Below the pieces are notes generated by a model, which had not been told where the DNA came from, ran no database searches, and saw only the letters and a list, made by a program, of their open reading frames with translations. Positions 34,159 through 42,911 of a DNA stretch of 64,000 bases are shown here, piece by piece (the first letter of the stretch is position 1; each line of letters starts with the position of its first letter). Made by a program: the position numbers and the translations under genes. The stretch comes from JAWHTC01 sp032586155 (GTDB lineage: Bacteria > Pseudomonadota > Alphaproteobacteria > Rhodobacterales > Rhodobacteraceae): NCBI RefSeq assembly GCF_032586155.1, contig NZ_JAWHTC010000001.1:744001-808000 (forward strand). Direction: 5' to 3'.

Positions 34159-35381
34159 GCTGGTGCCATCACCGTGACGATTTCGGAGGAACGTTCCAGT
34201 GTGCGGTGCACCGGGCATTTGTCGGCGATTTCCATCAGGCGGGCGCGTTGGTCGTCACTCAGATCGCCCACCAGGGTGATTTCGCGGCGGAACTCGTCGA
34301 TCTTGTCGCGCGAGCCGGCGGTGGCGTCCTGAGCGTGGACCTTGGCGTGATGCACATCGACGCTGACGTGATCGAGCGGCCAGCCCTTGCGCCGGGCATA
34401 CATGCGGATCGTCATCGATGTGCATGCACCAAGCCCGGCCGAGACGAAACCATAGGGCGACATGCCTTTGTTGGTACCGCCGTAGGCCAGCGGTTCGTCG
34501 GCCAGCGCATGGTGCATCGGGCCAGAGGCAATGTCCTGCAGGAAACCGTTCGGATCCGCCTCGGTCACACGGGTTATGCCTTCCGGTGCGCCGGGGGGCG
34601 GGGCGGGGGGTGTCAGGTCAAGGTAATGGGCGGCCCAGGCGGCGATCACGCCTGCGGCGTATTCGGCATCATGCATGTCCGAGATCAGGTGATCGGCCTT
34701 GTCGAGGGTGACGAAGCTTTTGGGATGTTTGGCGGTCATGAATATGTCCGCGGCATTCTCGATGGCGACGATACTGTCGCGCGGCGCGTGCAGCACCAGA
34801 AGTGCCTTTTTCAGATGGGCCACGGCCTGTTCCAAGTCATGTTTCGAAATGTCTTCGATAAACTGGCGCTTGATGGTGAAGGGGCGGCCGCCAAGATCGA
34901 CCTGGGCTTCACCCTCGCGGCAAATGGTTTCGATACTGTCCGAGAAATTCTCGGTTACATGGGCCGGATCGAAGGGGGCGCCGATCGTGACGACGGCGCG
35001 GGACGACGGGATGTCCCTGGCAGCGCGCAGAACAGCGGCGCCCCCCAGAGAGTGGCCGATCAGCATGTCAGGGGCGAGGTTTTGCCCCTCAAGCCAGCCA
35101 GCGGCTGCGCGCAGGTCTTCGAGATTGGTGGCGAAGGAGGTGTTGGCGAACTCGCCTTCGCTGTGTCCAAGCCCGGTGAAATCGAAGCGCAGCACGGCGA
35201 TACCTGCCGCCGCAAGGCGCTGGGCTATTCGGCGGGCGGCAGGGATGTCCTTGGAGCAGGTGAAACAGTGGGCGAAAAGTGCCGTGGCCAAATGCGGGCC
35301 GGAGGGCCGATCGAGACGGGCGGCCAGTTCCAGGCCGTCGTGGCCGGTGAAGGTGATCTTTTCGGTGGGCATTTGAGTCAT
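34155..35381 (-). CDS. bifunctional alpha/beta hydrolase - OsmC family protein
   Basis: 408 residues fusing two domains. The N-terminal alpha/beta hydrolase (about 1-255) has the nucleophile motif GHSLGG with Ser111, FDFTGLGHSEG and a later His near KADHLISDM. The C-terminal OsmC/peroxiredoxin domain (about 275-408) shows GACTSMTIRM and KCPVHRTLE with the two redox Cys. OsmC domains reduce organic hydroperoxides; the hydrolase could release the substrate. This fusion is known in proteobacteria, but its substrate is not. It lies between the RraB protein gene and dddP on the same strand. Confidence 0.88.
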   Translation of the reverse strand: MTQMPTEKITFTGHDGLELAARLDRPSGPHLATALFAHCFTCSKDIPAARRIAQRLAAAGIAVLRFDFTGLGHSEGEFANTSFATNLEDLRAAAGWLEGQNLAPDMLIGHSLGGAAVLRAARDIPSSRAVVTIGAPFDPAHVTENFSDSIETICREGEAQVDLGGRPFTIKRQFIEDISKHDLEQAVAHLKKALLVLHAPRDSIVAIENAADIFMTAKHPKSFVTLDKADHLISDMHDAEYAAGVIAAWAAHYLDLTPPAPPPGAPEGITRVTEADPNGFLQDIASGPMHHALADEPLAYGGTNKGMSPYGFVSAGLGACTSMTIRMYARRKGWPLDHVSVDVHHAKVHAQDATAGSRDKIDEFRREITLVGDLSDDQRARLMEIADKCPVHRTLERSSEIVTVMAPA

Positions 35382-35466
35382 CCTCTCGCGGTGTTGGCGA
35401 GAGGGTGGGGCGGACGGGCGTGAAGTTCAAGTGTGGTTACAGGGGGATGACAGGGGTGTGAGGGAA

Positions 35467-35490
35467 GGTGCGTGAAATCACGCACCCTAC
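35467..35490. repeat. REP-like element abutting the dddP stop
   Basis: GGTGCGTGA (35467-35475) pairs perfectly with TCACGCACC (35478-35486), followed by CTACGG. It lies eight bases before the dddP stop codon end. Confidence 0.65.
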
Positions 35491-35494
35491 GGGG

Positions 35495-36838
35495 TCAGGC
35501 TTCGCCCATCAGCACCGGGTCAAATGGGTACGTCGTCAGATTCTCGTACCCGATCTCGGTGATCAGCACCTGATCTTCGATCTTGATCGAGAAGTCACCA
35601 CCGTCGGCGGCCACCAGCGCCTCGACGCAGAGCACCATGCCAGGCTCGAGCGCATAATCGTAGCTGCCTTTGACGTACTGATCCTCGTAGGCCACCAGCG
35701 GCCATTCATCGCATAGCCCGACACCGTGCATCTTGCAGCCGTATTTCCACTTGTCGAATTGTGCATCCAGCTTGTGCCCGTTCTTGACCAAATCCTCAAT
35801 TGTGACTCCGGGCTTCAACAAGGCCATGTTGGTCATGATATGCTCGTGAGCGTGGCGCATGGCGTAAATCATCGCGTTGCTGGGCTTTTCATCACCAATC
35901 CAGAAGGTGCGCGAGATGTCGGTGCAGATACCGTAGGGGCCAATGAGGTCGGTGTCATAGGCGATGATTTCATTGTTCTGCACGATGCGGGGGCCGCATT
36001 CCTGAAACCACGGGTTGGTGCGCGGACCCGAGGTCAGAAGCCGGGTTTCGATCCATTCGCCGCCGCGCTTGATGTTCTCGGCATGCAGTACGGACCAGAT
36101 GTCATCTTCAGATGTGTTGCCAAGTGGGACGTTTTCGTAGGCAAACTTTTCCATCGCTGCCATTGAGCGTTCACAAGAAACGACCGAGCAGCGCATGGCA
36201 AGGATCTCATCTTCCCCTTTGACCGAGCGGGCCTTTTCCGTGGCTTCCTCGCCTTCCATGATCTCGAAACCCTGGGCTTCCAGCGCGCGCAACCCGTGCA
36301 GCATGATCTTGTCCACGCCCAGCCGCTTGTTGCCGCCCGAGTGTTCCTCGATCAGGGTGCGGACCTCGTTCGAGAATTTGTCGGCGGCGATGTCGATCTT
36401 GTCACCGCGGTCGAAGTAAAACAGGTCGGCACCCGAGCGAACCTCGCGCACCAGCGGGTTGAACTCGGTCAGGAAGGGCGAGTTCTTGTAATCCCAGATC
36501 ACCATGTAGCCATCGGCGCAAAGCAGTACGGCGCGGAACGGATTGTGGGTGTTCCAGAGCTGCATGTTGGTGGTGTCGGTGGCGTAGCGGATGTTCAGGG
36601 GGTCGAACATCAGAAGGCCGCCATAGCCGCGGTCAACAACGTGCTGGGTCAGGCGTTTCCAGCGGTATTTGCGCATCCGTTCGAGATTGGGCAGCGCCAA
36701 CCCGACCGCTTCCCATTCGCGAAACGCCAGTTGGGTCGGGCCGATCTCGATCCGGTTGTTGTCATTGGGGGTGCCATCGCCCAGGCGGTCGCCGCGGTTC
36801 GGGTCGATTTTGCGGATGTCGCGGTAATGGTCGGTCAT
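35495..36838 (-). CDS. dddP: dimethylsulfoniopropionate (DMSP) lyase DddP
   Basis: 447 residues from ATG 36838. DddP is an M24-peptidase-fold metalloenzyme that cleaves DMSP to dimethyl sulfide and acrylate. Numbered from this start, the metal-binding residues fall exactly where I recall them for characterised Roseobacter DddP: Asp295, Asp297, Asp307, His371, Glu406 and Glu421, with catalytic Asp377 and Tyr366. Other family segments are LLMFDPLNIRYATDTTNMQL and WIETRLLTSGPRTNPWFQEC, quoted in part. No other DMSP gene is adjacent. Cytoplasmic. The exact residue match also supports the chosen start. Confidence 0.95.
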   Translation of the reverse strand: MTDHYRDIRKIDPNRGDRLGDGTPNDNNRIEIGPTQLAFREWEAVGLALPNLERMRKYRWKRLTQHVVDRGYGGLLMFDPLNIRYATDTTNMQLWNTHNPFRAVLLCADGYMVIWDYKNSPFLTEFNPLVREVRSGADLFYFDRGDKIDIAADKFSNEVRTLIEEHSGGNKRLGVDKIMLHGLRALEAQGFEIMEGEEATEKARSVKGEDEILAMRCSVVSCERSMAAMEKFAYENVPLGNTSEDDIWSVLHAENIKRGGEWIETRLLTSGPRTNPWFQECGPRIVQNNEIIAYDTDLIGPYGICTDISRTFWIGDEKPSNAMIYAMRHAHEHIMTNMALLKPGVTIEDLVKNGHKLDAQFDKWKYGCKMHGVGLCDEWPLVAYEDQYVKGSYDYALEPGMVLCVEALVAADGGDFSIKIEDQVLITEIGYENLTTYPFDPVLMGEA

Positions 36839-37002
36839 GGTGTTGATCTCGGTGAAGGCTGAATTGAACTGCCATGGATGCTGGGCCGGGAATGACGCGA
36901 CTGCATGTAGAAAACCGACCTGATTGGGTGTCGTTTTCGCCATGTTTTGCGGCAATGGAATCCGGTCTTTTCATCGCGGGATTGCGGGTCTAGGGTCGCG
37001 CC

Positions 37003-37746
37003 ATGATCCTTCAACGCTCCATTCCTTATGACCCGCTGACACCGATGCCTTTGCCCGGGATATCCCCACTCGACAAGGCGGATTGGATCACGGTGGACGA
37101 TGCCTATAACGGGCAGATGGAAGAGCGCGGGCGGCTGATCCGCGAGGCGCGGGACGCGGTGATCGCGCTGGAAGAAAGCGCGCGGCCGGCAGCAGAGGAA
37201 CTTTTGGATGAGGTGATCCGCGCGGCATTGGAAAAGCCCGGGTTTGCCTACAAGAACAAAGTTATGATGCGCCCCGATGGTGGGGCAGTGAAGGTAGACC
37301 GCGCAGACCCGCTGGGCACCCTTGGCCAGTTGGTTCAGGAAGATTTCTGCATTCTTGAAAAGCAAGGTGACGAGCATGTGCTGACCGGCGCGGTGCTGTG
37401 CTTTCCGGCCAGTTGGAGCCTTGATGAGAAATTCATGAAACCACTGATCGGGATCCATGTGCCGGTGGCGAGTTATGACGACAATATCGCCCGCCGGGTG
37501 CAGCGCCTGTTTGACGGGGTGCGGGTGGAGCGCCCGATGTGGCGGTTCAACGTGCTTTGGTATGCGGATGCGACCCTTCACCAGCCGCGTCGCGAGGCAA
37601 ATCGGCGCGCGGAACGGGGCGCGCACGAAGCGCAGTTCCTGCGTTCGGAAAAACAGACCATCCGGCGGTTGCCCGAGACCGAGGCGGTTGTCTTTGGGAT
37701 CCACACGTATGTCTTGCGTGAAGAGGATGTGGCGAAGCGGGGGTGA
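37003..37746 (+). CDS. DUF3445 (heme-dependent oxidative N-demethylase-like) protein
   Basis: 247 residues. DUF3445 segments seen: DPLTPMPLPGISPLD (about 10-24), LGQLVQEDFCILEK, GAVLCFPASWSLDEKFMKPL and IHVPVASYDDNIARRVQRLF, quoted in part. Family members include the catalytic subunit of dimethylamine monooxygenase, which is longer and has partner subunits not seen here. It is divergent from dddP across 164 bp. A redox role with methylated amines or related compounds is inference only. Confidence 0.8.
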   Translation: MILQRSIPYDPLTPMPLPGISPLDKADWITVDDAYNGQMEERGRLIREARDAVIALEESARPAAEELLDEVIRAALEKPGFAYKNKVMMRPDGGAVKVDRADPLGTLGQLVQEDFCILEKQGDEHVLTGAVLCFPASWSLDEKFMKPLIGIHVPVASYDDNIARRVQRLFDGVRVERPMWRFNVLWYADATLHQPRREANRRAERGAHEAQFLRSEKQTIRRLPETEAVVFGIHTYVLREEDVAKRG

Positions 37747-37772
37747 GGCCCGCTTCGACCGTGCTTAAACGC

Positions 37773-38204
37773 CTAGGCCGCGAAAAGCGACAGGTGCGGG
37801 GTGCCGTCCGAGGTCTTGTCGACGGTCACGCCCTGGGCGTTCACCGTGCAACTGACCTGTTTGCGCCAGTTCGAGAAATGGCGCGAGGTGACAACATCGA
37901 CCGGTGCGTCAAACGCGAGGGTCAAGCGCCAGAAGCCGCCGGTGCCCTCAGAGGCAGATTTGATCCGACCGGTGAAGGGGTGTGACAGGTAGCGCCCGCG
38001 CACGTGCTGGCCGATCTGCCAGCGAGCCGGGTTGTCCCAGGCCGCGGCGGCACGTGCTGTGTTCCAGTCGCGGTGGCCATGCTGGCGTGCCACGGTTTCA
38101 AGTGCCGTGGCATGGGCCATGGGCGCGCCGGATTCCTGCATAGTTGCGCGCAAGCGGCGGGCCTGAGCCTTGAGCTCGGCAATGGTGGGTGTTCCTTGTG
38201 TCAT
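37773..38204 (-). CDS. glyoxalase-superfamily small protein
   Basis: 143 residues from ATG 38204 (MTQGTPTIAELKAQARRL); the frame to 38246 adds a non-conserved start. N-terminal helical part (KAQARRLRATMQESGAPMAH, ETVARQHGHRDWNTARAAAA) and a C-terminal beta domain. The N-terminal HGHRDWNT motif recurs in alphaproteobacterial proteins named glyoxalase superfamily protein, but no metal-site set can be assigned. Convergent with the DUF3445 gene. Confidence 0.68.
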   Translation of the reverse strand: MTQGTPTIAELKAQARRLRATMQESGAPMAHATALETVARQHGHRDWNTARAAAAWDNPARWQIGQHVRGRYLSHPFTGRIKSASEGTGGFWRLTLAFDAPVDVVTSRHFSNWRKQVSCTVNAQGVTVDKTSDGTPHLSLFAA

Positions 38205-38390
38205 CTTTCTGTTCCCGTGGTCATCTGTGACAGGCGGGGTCCGCATTGCCGCCGCTCGTGACCGATGGGTCAGAGTGACTTGAATACGCAGGACTTCACC
38301 AATGCCGATTGGCCGCGGACGGCTGGGGCCTGCACCCGCGCCACGAGATAGGGACGCAAGTGTGGTCTGTCAATGCTAAGGGACCAGGGG

Positions 38391-39242
38391 TCAGTCCAGC
38401 AGGCTGCCGTAAAGTTCGTATTCCGCTTTGTCGAAGCGGTTAAGGTAACGCGCCATCGGTGCGCGGGTCCGAATGCGCTTCAGCCGCTCGTAGGGGTCCG
38501 CCTCAGGGGTGGCCGAGACCTGGCGGACGAATTCGGCGCCCTGCGTCACGGTTTCGATCATCGTGTTGGCGCTGGCCATCATTGCCTGCCAAATCACGCT
38601 GGTCTGGGCCTGATCGTTGCGCACGGCGTTCCGGTAGGCCTCTCGCAGGCGATGGAAGCCGGCGTCGATCCGCGGGGCGGCGGCCACCTCGGCCACGGCG
38701 TCGGGGATCAACGTGTTATCGCCGGACAGATCGGTGAGAGCCGCGCTGGGTGATTCATCTGTGGCGGTTTGGTAGCCGTTGGTTTCAACCGGCATTTCGA
38801 AAGAGATCAACTCCTGCAACCCGCCTGCAATCTGGTCGAGGAACTCCGTGTCGAGCGCATTGGGGAAGGCTGCCCGGAAAACCGTGTCATAGGGCATCTC
38901 ATCATAGGTGCGGGCCAGGATCTGTTCGCTGAGCTGTGCGCAGAAAACCGCGGCTTCTTCGCCTTCGGGGTGATCGGGATCGATACCGGTGGCAATCACC
39001 AGGCTGTAGGGTGCATTCTCGGATTCGGGTTCATCGGGGACCGTTTCCGGCGCAACCCAGGCCAGGCCGATGCGCAGAGATTCGATCTCTACGATCACGA
39101 GGTCATCGTGGTCGAAAGTCACAGAGCGGCGGCCGGTGCTTTTGGTGCGCAGCGACTGTTCGAATTCGTCGACGATGTCTCCGAACTTCAACGCAGGTTT
39201 TTGCGTGTAGATGGCTGCTACGATATTCGTCTCAACGGACAT
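38391..39242 (-). CDS. unrecognised conserved protein
   Basis: 283 residues from ATG 39242, preceded by AGAGGG; the frame continuing to 39611 runs through non-coding sequence and part of the next promoter. Acidic overall. Segments: MSVETNIVAAIYTQKPALKF at the start, FDHDDLVIVEIESLRIGLAW, and a helical tail YERLKRIRTRAPMARYLNRF ending in EYELYGSLLD. No domain recognised, no membrane segment. Monocistronic; the next upstream gene is the lytic transglycosylase on the same strand. Confidence 0.65.
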   Translation of the reverse strand: MSVETNIVAAIYTQKPALKFGDIVDEFEQSLRTKSTGRRSVTFDHDDLVIVEIESLRIGLAWVAPETVPDEPESENAPYSLVIATGIDPDHPEGEEAAVFCAQLSEQILARTYDEMPYDTVFRAAFPNALDTEFLDQIAGGLQELISFEMPVETNGYQTATDESPSAALTDLSGDNTLIPDAVAEVAAAPRIDAGFHRLREAYRNAVRNDQAQTSVIWQAMMASANTMIETVTQGAEFVRQVSATPEADPYERLKRIRTRAPMARYLNRFDKAEYELYGSLLD

Positions 39243-39402
39243 TGGGCCCTCTGGCGGGGTTGCTGTGTTATTACTCCCCCATAAGGCGAGATGAATCCGT
39301 CGAAATTTGGGCAAATTTGTCGTAAATCTGTGGAAGATGGCCCGGAAAACTGGGCTAGTGACGGGTGCGTTCTGTCCAAGTTCGCACCCGTCTGGAGGCG
39401 GA

Positions 39403-40209
39403 TCAGCCGTCGATCTTGGCGCCCATGATGGCGAGCGATTGCTGGTAAACCGAGGCGGCGTTCCATTCCTTGAGCACACGGTAATTGTGGCTGCCCTTCT
39501 GGTAACCTTGGCCCGGTTTCCAGCCTTTCTTGCGCAGGTAGTTCGCGGTAGAGGCGAGCGCGTCGGCTTGGTTGTAGAAATCGACCCGGCCGTCACCGTT
39601 GCCGTCAACACCGTATTTCAGGGCGTTGCCTGGCAGGAATTGGGTGTGGCCCAGCTCGCCATGTTTGGCACCCTTGGTGCCGGGCGAAATCGAGCCTCGA
39701 TCAATCAGTTTCAGCGCGCCGATGGCATGAGGGCGGAAGAAATCCGAGCGGCGGCAGTCATAGGTTAGGGTAACGATGGCCGAGACCACATTGGAGTTGC
39801 CCATGAACCCGCCAAACGCTGTTTCCATGCCATGGATAGCGATCAGCACGCCGGCAGGCACGCCGAAACTCTTTTCCAGGCTGGCGTAGAACGCCGGGTT
39901 CCGGGCTTTGCGCTTCCGCCCTTGGGCGATGATCGTATTGGTGCCGCGCACTTTCATGAATTTGTCGAGGCTGTACTTGAAGCTTTTCTGGTTGCGGTCG
40001 GCGACGATGGTCGCCTTGGCATAGCTGGTGCCAGCCAGTGCCTGAAGGCCACGCTTCTTGACTCCGGCCTTCTTGGCCTCCTTGGCGAAATCGGCCTTCC
40101 AGGCGTTGAAGCCCGAAGAGTTGTTGCCGCAATTGGCGGCGAGTGCCGGCGTAGCCAGCAAGGCGGTAAGTGCAAGGCCTGCAAGAGAAAGACGGGAAAA
40201 GGAAATCAT
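39403..40209 (-). CDS. lytic murein transglycosylase (MltB-like, family SLT_2)
   Basis: 268 residues with a signal peptide (LAGLALTALLATPALA). Cleaves peptidoglycan glycan strands. The catalytic Glu is in IAIHGMETAFGGFMGNSN (about residue 128), followed by TLTYDCRRSDFFRPH and GELGHTQFLPGNALKYGVDGNGDG, quoted in part, all typical of MltB-type enzymes. Shorter than Escherichia coli MltB and without a lipobox, so it is probably soluble in the periplasm. Confidence 0.9.
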   Translation of the reverse strand: MISFSRLSLAGLALTALLATPALAANCGNNSSGFNAWKADFAKEAKKAGVKKRGLQALAGTSYAKATIVADRNQKSFKYSLDKFMKVRGTNTIIAQGRKRKARNPAFYASLEKSFGVPAGVLIAIHGMETAFGGFMGNSNVVSAIVTLTYDCRRSDFFRPHAIGALKLIDRGSISPGTKGAKHGELGHTQFLPGNALKYGVDGNGDGRVDFYNQADALASTANYLRKKGWKPGQGYQKGSHNYRVLKEWNAASVYQQSLAIMGAKIDG

Positions 40210-40305
40210 GATGGTTCTCCGAAAACTGGTTCTCGGAGAGATGTTAAAGCGCGCCGCGTGGGGGGCAAGCGATTTCGCACGGTGTGCGCTGATGATGTTC
40301 GCGCT

Positions 40306-41121
40306 TTAGAACAGCAACCTGAACAGAACGTCGGTGCCGCCATTGGCATGCAGGATGGCCAGACCGCCAACTGCGGCCAGAACCCGAGCCGTGGTGGCAA
40401 AATCACCGCCACGGTTGAGGTTGAAGGCAAACATGATCCACGCCAGCGGAACCGAGAAGATTGCGACCAAGGCCGTCATGATCCATGTTGTAATCCGCAG
40501 AGGTAGTGACGCAGGGTTCTGGCTGACTTCGGATTCGGCCTCCTCCTCCCCATTCGGATTCAAGAGTTTGCGAGACTCTTCGCGGTCAAAGTTCCAGTTG
40601 TCAAAGTCAGAAAACGTAACTTCGTTGGGAATGACCAAGGGGGATTCCTGCGGCAGCAGTCGTACGCGCTCGATCTGATCGTATGTAGGTCCGGTTCTGA
40701 CGCGGCGCGGAATAACGGGAAAAACGGCCAAGATGAATTGACGTGCGGGTACAGGAAGCTCCTTGCCCAGCCAGGTTACGGAGTCTGCTTTCAAGTCTCG
40801 CGCCAGCACCGCCAAAACAACTGCAAGGATCGACTTCGCAGACGAATGCGCCGGGTTTTCAGGGTCGTTTGCATTCAGTATGGGTTTGACCGTGACCCGC
40901 AGTTTGGTGGTCTCGGAGTCGCCATTTCCGATCTTGAGCCACAAAACAAGATTGTCACAAACGATCTCGAGGTTCGAAGGGTCGGGGTTTGTGACCGACA
41001 CAACCGTTTGGTTGTTGTCAGCGAGGTAGTATCTAAGACTGGATTCAACGAACGGGTCATCAATCCGCGGGGGCTCCGCAAATAACAATCCGCCGGTGAA
41101 TACGGAAAGCTCGATGGACAT
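40306..41121 (-). CDS. unrecognised membrane-anchored protein
   Basis: 271 residues from ATG 41121 with GAGGAAG upstream. The first 190 residues look soluble, with strand-rich segments (VVSVTNPDPSNLEIVCDNLVLWL, quoted in part) and a helix AKSILAVVLAVLARDLKAD. A C-terminal pair of membrane helices follows, TWIMTALVAIFSVPLAWIMF (about 216-235) and ARVLAAVGGLAILHA. G+C is slightly lower than in the neighbours. No family known to me; an orphan of the accessory kind. Confidence 0.62.
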   Translation of the reverse strand: MSIELSVFTGGLLFAEPPRIDDPFVESSLRYYLADNNQTVVSVTNPDPSNLEIVCDNLVLWLKIGNGDSETTKLRVTVKPILNANDPENPAHSSAKSILAVVLAVLARDLKADSVTWLGKELPVPARQFILAVFPVIPRRVRTGPTYDQIERVRLLPQESPLVIPNEVTFSDFDNWNFDREESRKLLNPNGEEEAESEVSQNPASLPLRITTWIMTALVAIFSVPLAWIMFAFNLNRGGDFATTARVLAAVGGLAILHANGGTDVLFRLLF

Positions 41122-41438
41122 GGCTTCCTCTGATGAGAGTTTTGTTCACCCGAGGATCGCCCGCTTGCGTGAAGAAATCGGGGCGCAATTCGAACCAAAT
41201 TGTGGTTAAATGCTGAGCGGTTCGAAACAGTCTGTTTCCAGATTGGATTAGATTTCGGCGTTCGGACAGACATGAAGGCGACCAAGAAGAACAGCCAGGA
41301 GGCTGCGGTAATCGCGTTCGAATGTGTCGGACCCTCTGGAATTTGGGTAGTGCAAGGTCCAGACTGGCGCGTTTGGGATGGCCGAGATGCGTCGTTTCCT
41401 AGTAGGTTGAAACAAATCCACTGCGTGAAAGGACGCCA
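41122..41438. other. 317-bp intergenic stretch
   Basis: It carries the start region of the membrane-anchored gene (minus) and the leader of the carbonic anhydrase gene (plus). A plus-strand frame at 41200-41463 has no domain or ribosome binding site and overlaps the next gene out of frame. No repeat or RNA structure noticed. Confidence 0.4.
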
Positions 41439-41987
41439 ATGCCCCATATCGGACCGGACGTGATCCTTGATAAACCCGCTCTGGTCCATGACAGCGCCCA
41501 GCTATATGGCAAGGTCTATGTCGGGCCCGGCGCCTCGATCTGGCCCAACGTTGTGACCCGGGCTGAGATGTACGAGATTCGCATCGGGGCGCGCAGCAAC
41601 ATCCAGGATTTCGTAATGATCCATGTGGGATCGTTCACCCCGACCATCGTCGGTGAGGATTGTTCGATCACCCATCACGTAACGCTGCATGGTTGTGAGA
41701 TCGGCGACCGTTGTCTGATCGGGATCAACGCGACAATCATGGATGGCGCCAAGATCGGGGCGAATTCTATCGTCGCCGGGCATTCGATTGTCACCGAAAA
41801 TGCCGAGTTTCCCGAAAACTCGGTGATTGCCGGGGTGCCCGCGAAGCTTGTGGCGACACGCGATTGCGGGGAGAAAAACCTGGGCAACGCTCGGTTTTAC
41901 GAGATGAATGCGCGCAATTATGCGGAAGGGCGGGACCGGTTGAGTGATGAGCAGGTGGCGCAATTGACGGCGTTGTTTGGCGGATGA
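41439..41987 (+). CDS. gamma-class carbonic anhydrase family protein
   Basis: 182 residues forming a left-handed beta-helix of hexapeptide repeats. Zinc-ligand pattern: IHVGSFTPTIVGEDCSITHHVTLHGCEIGDRCLIGINA, seen in shorter pieces, with histidines at IHV, THHV and LHGC. Related proteins range from true carbonic anhydrases to acyltransferase-like binding proteins. AAAGGACG precedes the ATG. It is followed after 33 bases by the mtfA-like gene, likely co-transcribed. Confidence 0.9.
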   Translation: MPHIGPDVILDKPALVHDSAQLYGKVYVGPGASIWPNVVTRAEMYEIRIGARSNIQDFVMIHVGSFTPTIVGEDCSITHHVTLHGCEIGDRCLIGINATIMDGAKIGANSIVAGHSIVTENAEFPENSVIAGVPAKLVATRDCGEKNLGNARFYEMNARNYAEGRDRLSDEQVAQLTALFGG

Positions 41988-42020
41988 CTGGTGGTGGCTT
42001 TTTGAGAGGGTGAGGCAGTC

Positions 42021-42836
42021 ATGCCGCTTTTGATTTTTCTCGGGTTTGTGGTGCTTATTGCCGGATACCTTGGCTATCGGGCCTTGACGCGACGGCGGAA
42101 ACGCCAGTCTTTGCTGGCCACGCCGCTGAGTGATCATCAACGGCGCATCATTGACGAACAGGTGCCGATCCTGCGCCGGCTGCCGTCCGAACTGCATCGC
42201 AATCTGGAGGGCAGGGTCAACGTCTTCCTGAACCAGGTGCGGTTTCACGGGTGCGACGGGTTAGAATTGACCGAAGAGATGGAGTTGTCCATTGCCGTGC
42301 AGGCCTGCCTTCTCGTGGTGAACAGTGACACGTGGTATGACGGCCTGACGACGATCCTGGTCTACCCTTTTGCGTTCAAGTCAAAGCAGGCCAAGCAGGA
42401 CGGCTATGTCGTGTTCGAGGAGGAGAGCGTGCGGTTGGGTGAAAGCTGGCGGCACGGGCCGGTGATACTGTCCTGGGCGCACAGCGAACAAGGGGCGATT
42501 AACGATGTCGATGGGCAAAACCTGGTTTTGCATGAATTTGCCCACAAGCTTGACGAGCTGACCGGCGAGGCAAATGGCATTCCGCTTCTCGGGAAGGGGC
42601 ACAGTTTCACCGAGTGGGAAAATGTGTTCGTCAAAGCCTACAAAACCCATGTGGCAAATGTCGAGAAGGGGCGCAAAACCGTGATCGACGCCTATGGGGC
42701 AACAAACTATGAAGAGTTCTTTGCCGTTTCGATCGAGGTTTTCTTTGAAAGGCCGCTGGCCCTGTTTCGGGAGGAACCCGAGGTTTATGCGCAACTGTCG
42801 AAATTGCTGCGACTGGATCCGAAGGTCTGGGGGTAA
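42021..42836 (+). CDS. mtfA: MtfA-family zinc metallopeptidase (M90)
   Basis: 271 residues with an N-terminal hydrophobic segment (LLIFLGFVVLIAGYLGYRAL, about 3-22) that would anchor it, unlike the soluble E. coli form. Zinc motif HEFAHKLDE (His171, Glu172, His175) and a downstream acidic patch YEEFFAVSIEVFFE as the third ligand region. MtfA sequesters or acts on Mlc-type regulators of sugar uptake in enteric bacteria; the target here is unknown. Convergent with glnA. Confidence 0.87.
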   Translation: MPLLIFLGFVVLIAGYLGYRALTRRRKRQSLLATPLSDHQRRIIDEQVPILRRLPSELHRNLEGRVNVFLNQVRFHGCDGLELTEEMELSIAVQACLLVVNSDTWYDGLTTILVYPFAFKSKQAKQDGYVVFEEESVRLGESWRHGPVILSWAHSEQGAINDVDGQNLVLHEFAHKLDELTGEANGIPLLGKGHSFTEWENVFVKAYKTHVANVEKGRKTVIDAYGATNYEEFFAVSIEVFFERPLALFREEPEVYAQLSKLLRLDPKVWG

Positions 42837-42863
42837 GGGCGCCGGCCACGAGCCGCAAAAGCA

Positions 42864-42889
42864 AAAGGGCACCTCGAAAGGCGCCCTTT
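42864..42889 (-). terminator. rho-independent terminator of glnA
   Basis: On the minus strand AAAGGGCGCC pairs with GGTGCCCTTT (one GU pair) around a TTTCGA loop, then TTGCTTTT. It lies 22 bases after the glnA stop. Confidence 0.78.
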
Positions 42890-42911
42890 CGTTCATTCTA
42901 TCCGGATCGGA

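Noticed and set aside
41200..41463. 87-aa plus-strand frame upstream of the carbonic anhydrase gene
   Set aside because: Overlaps the next start out of frame; no ribosome binding site and no domain.
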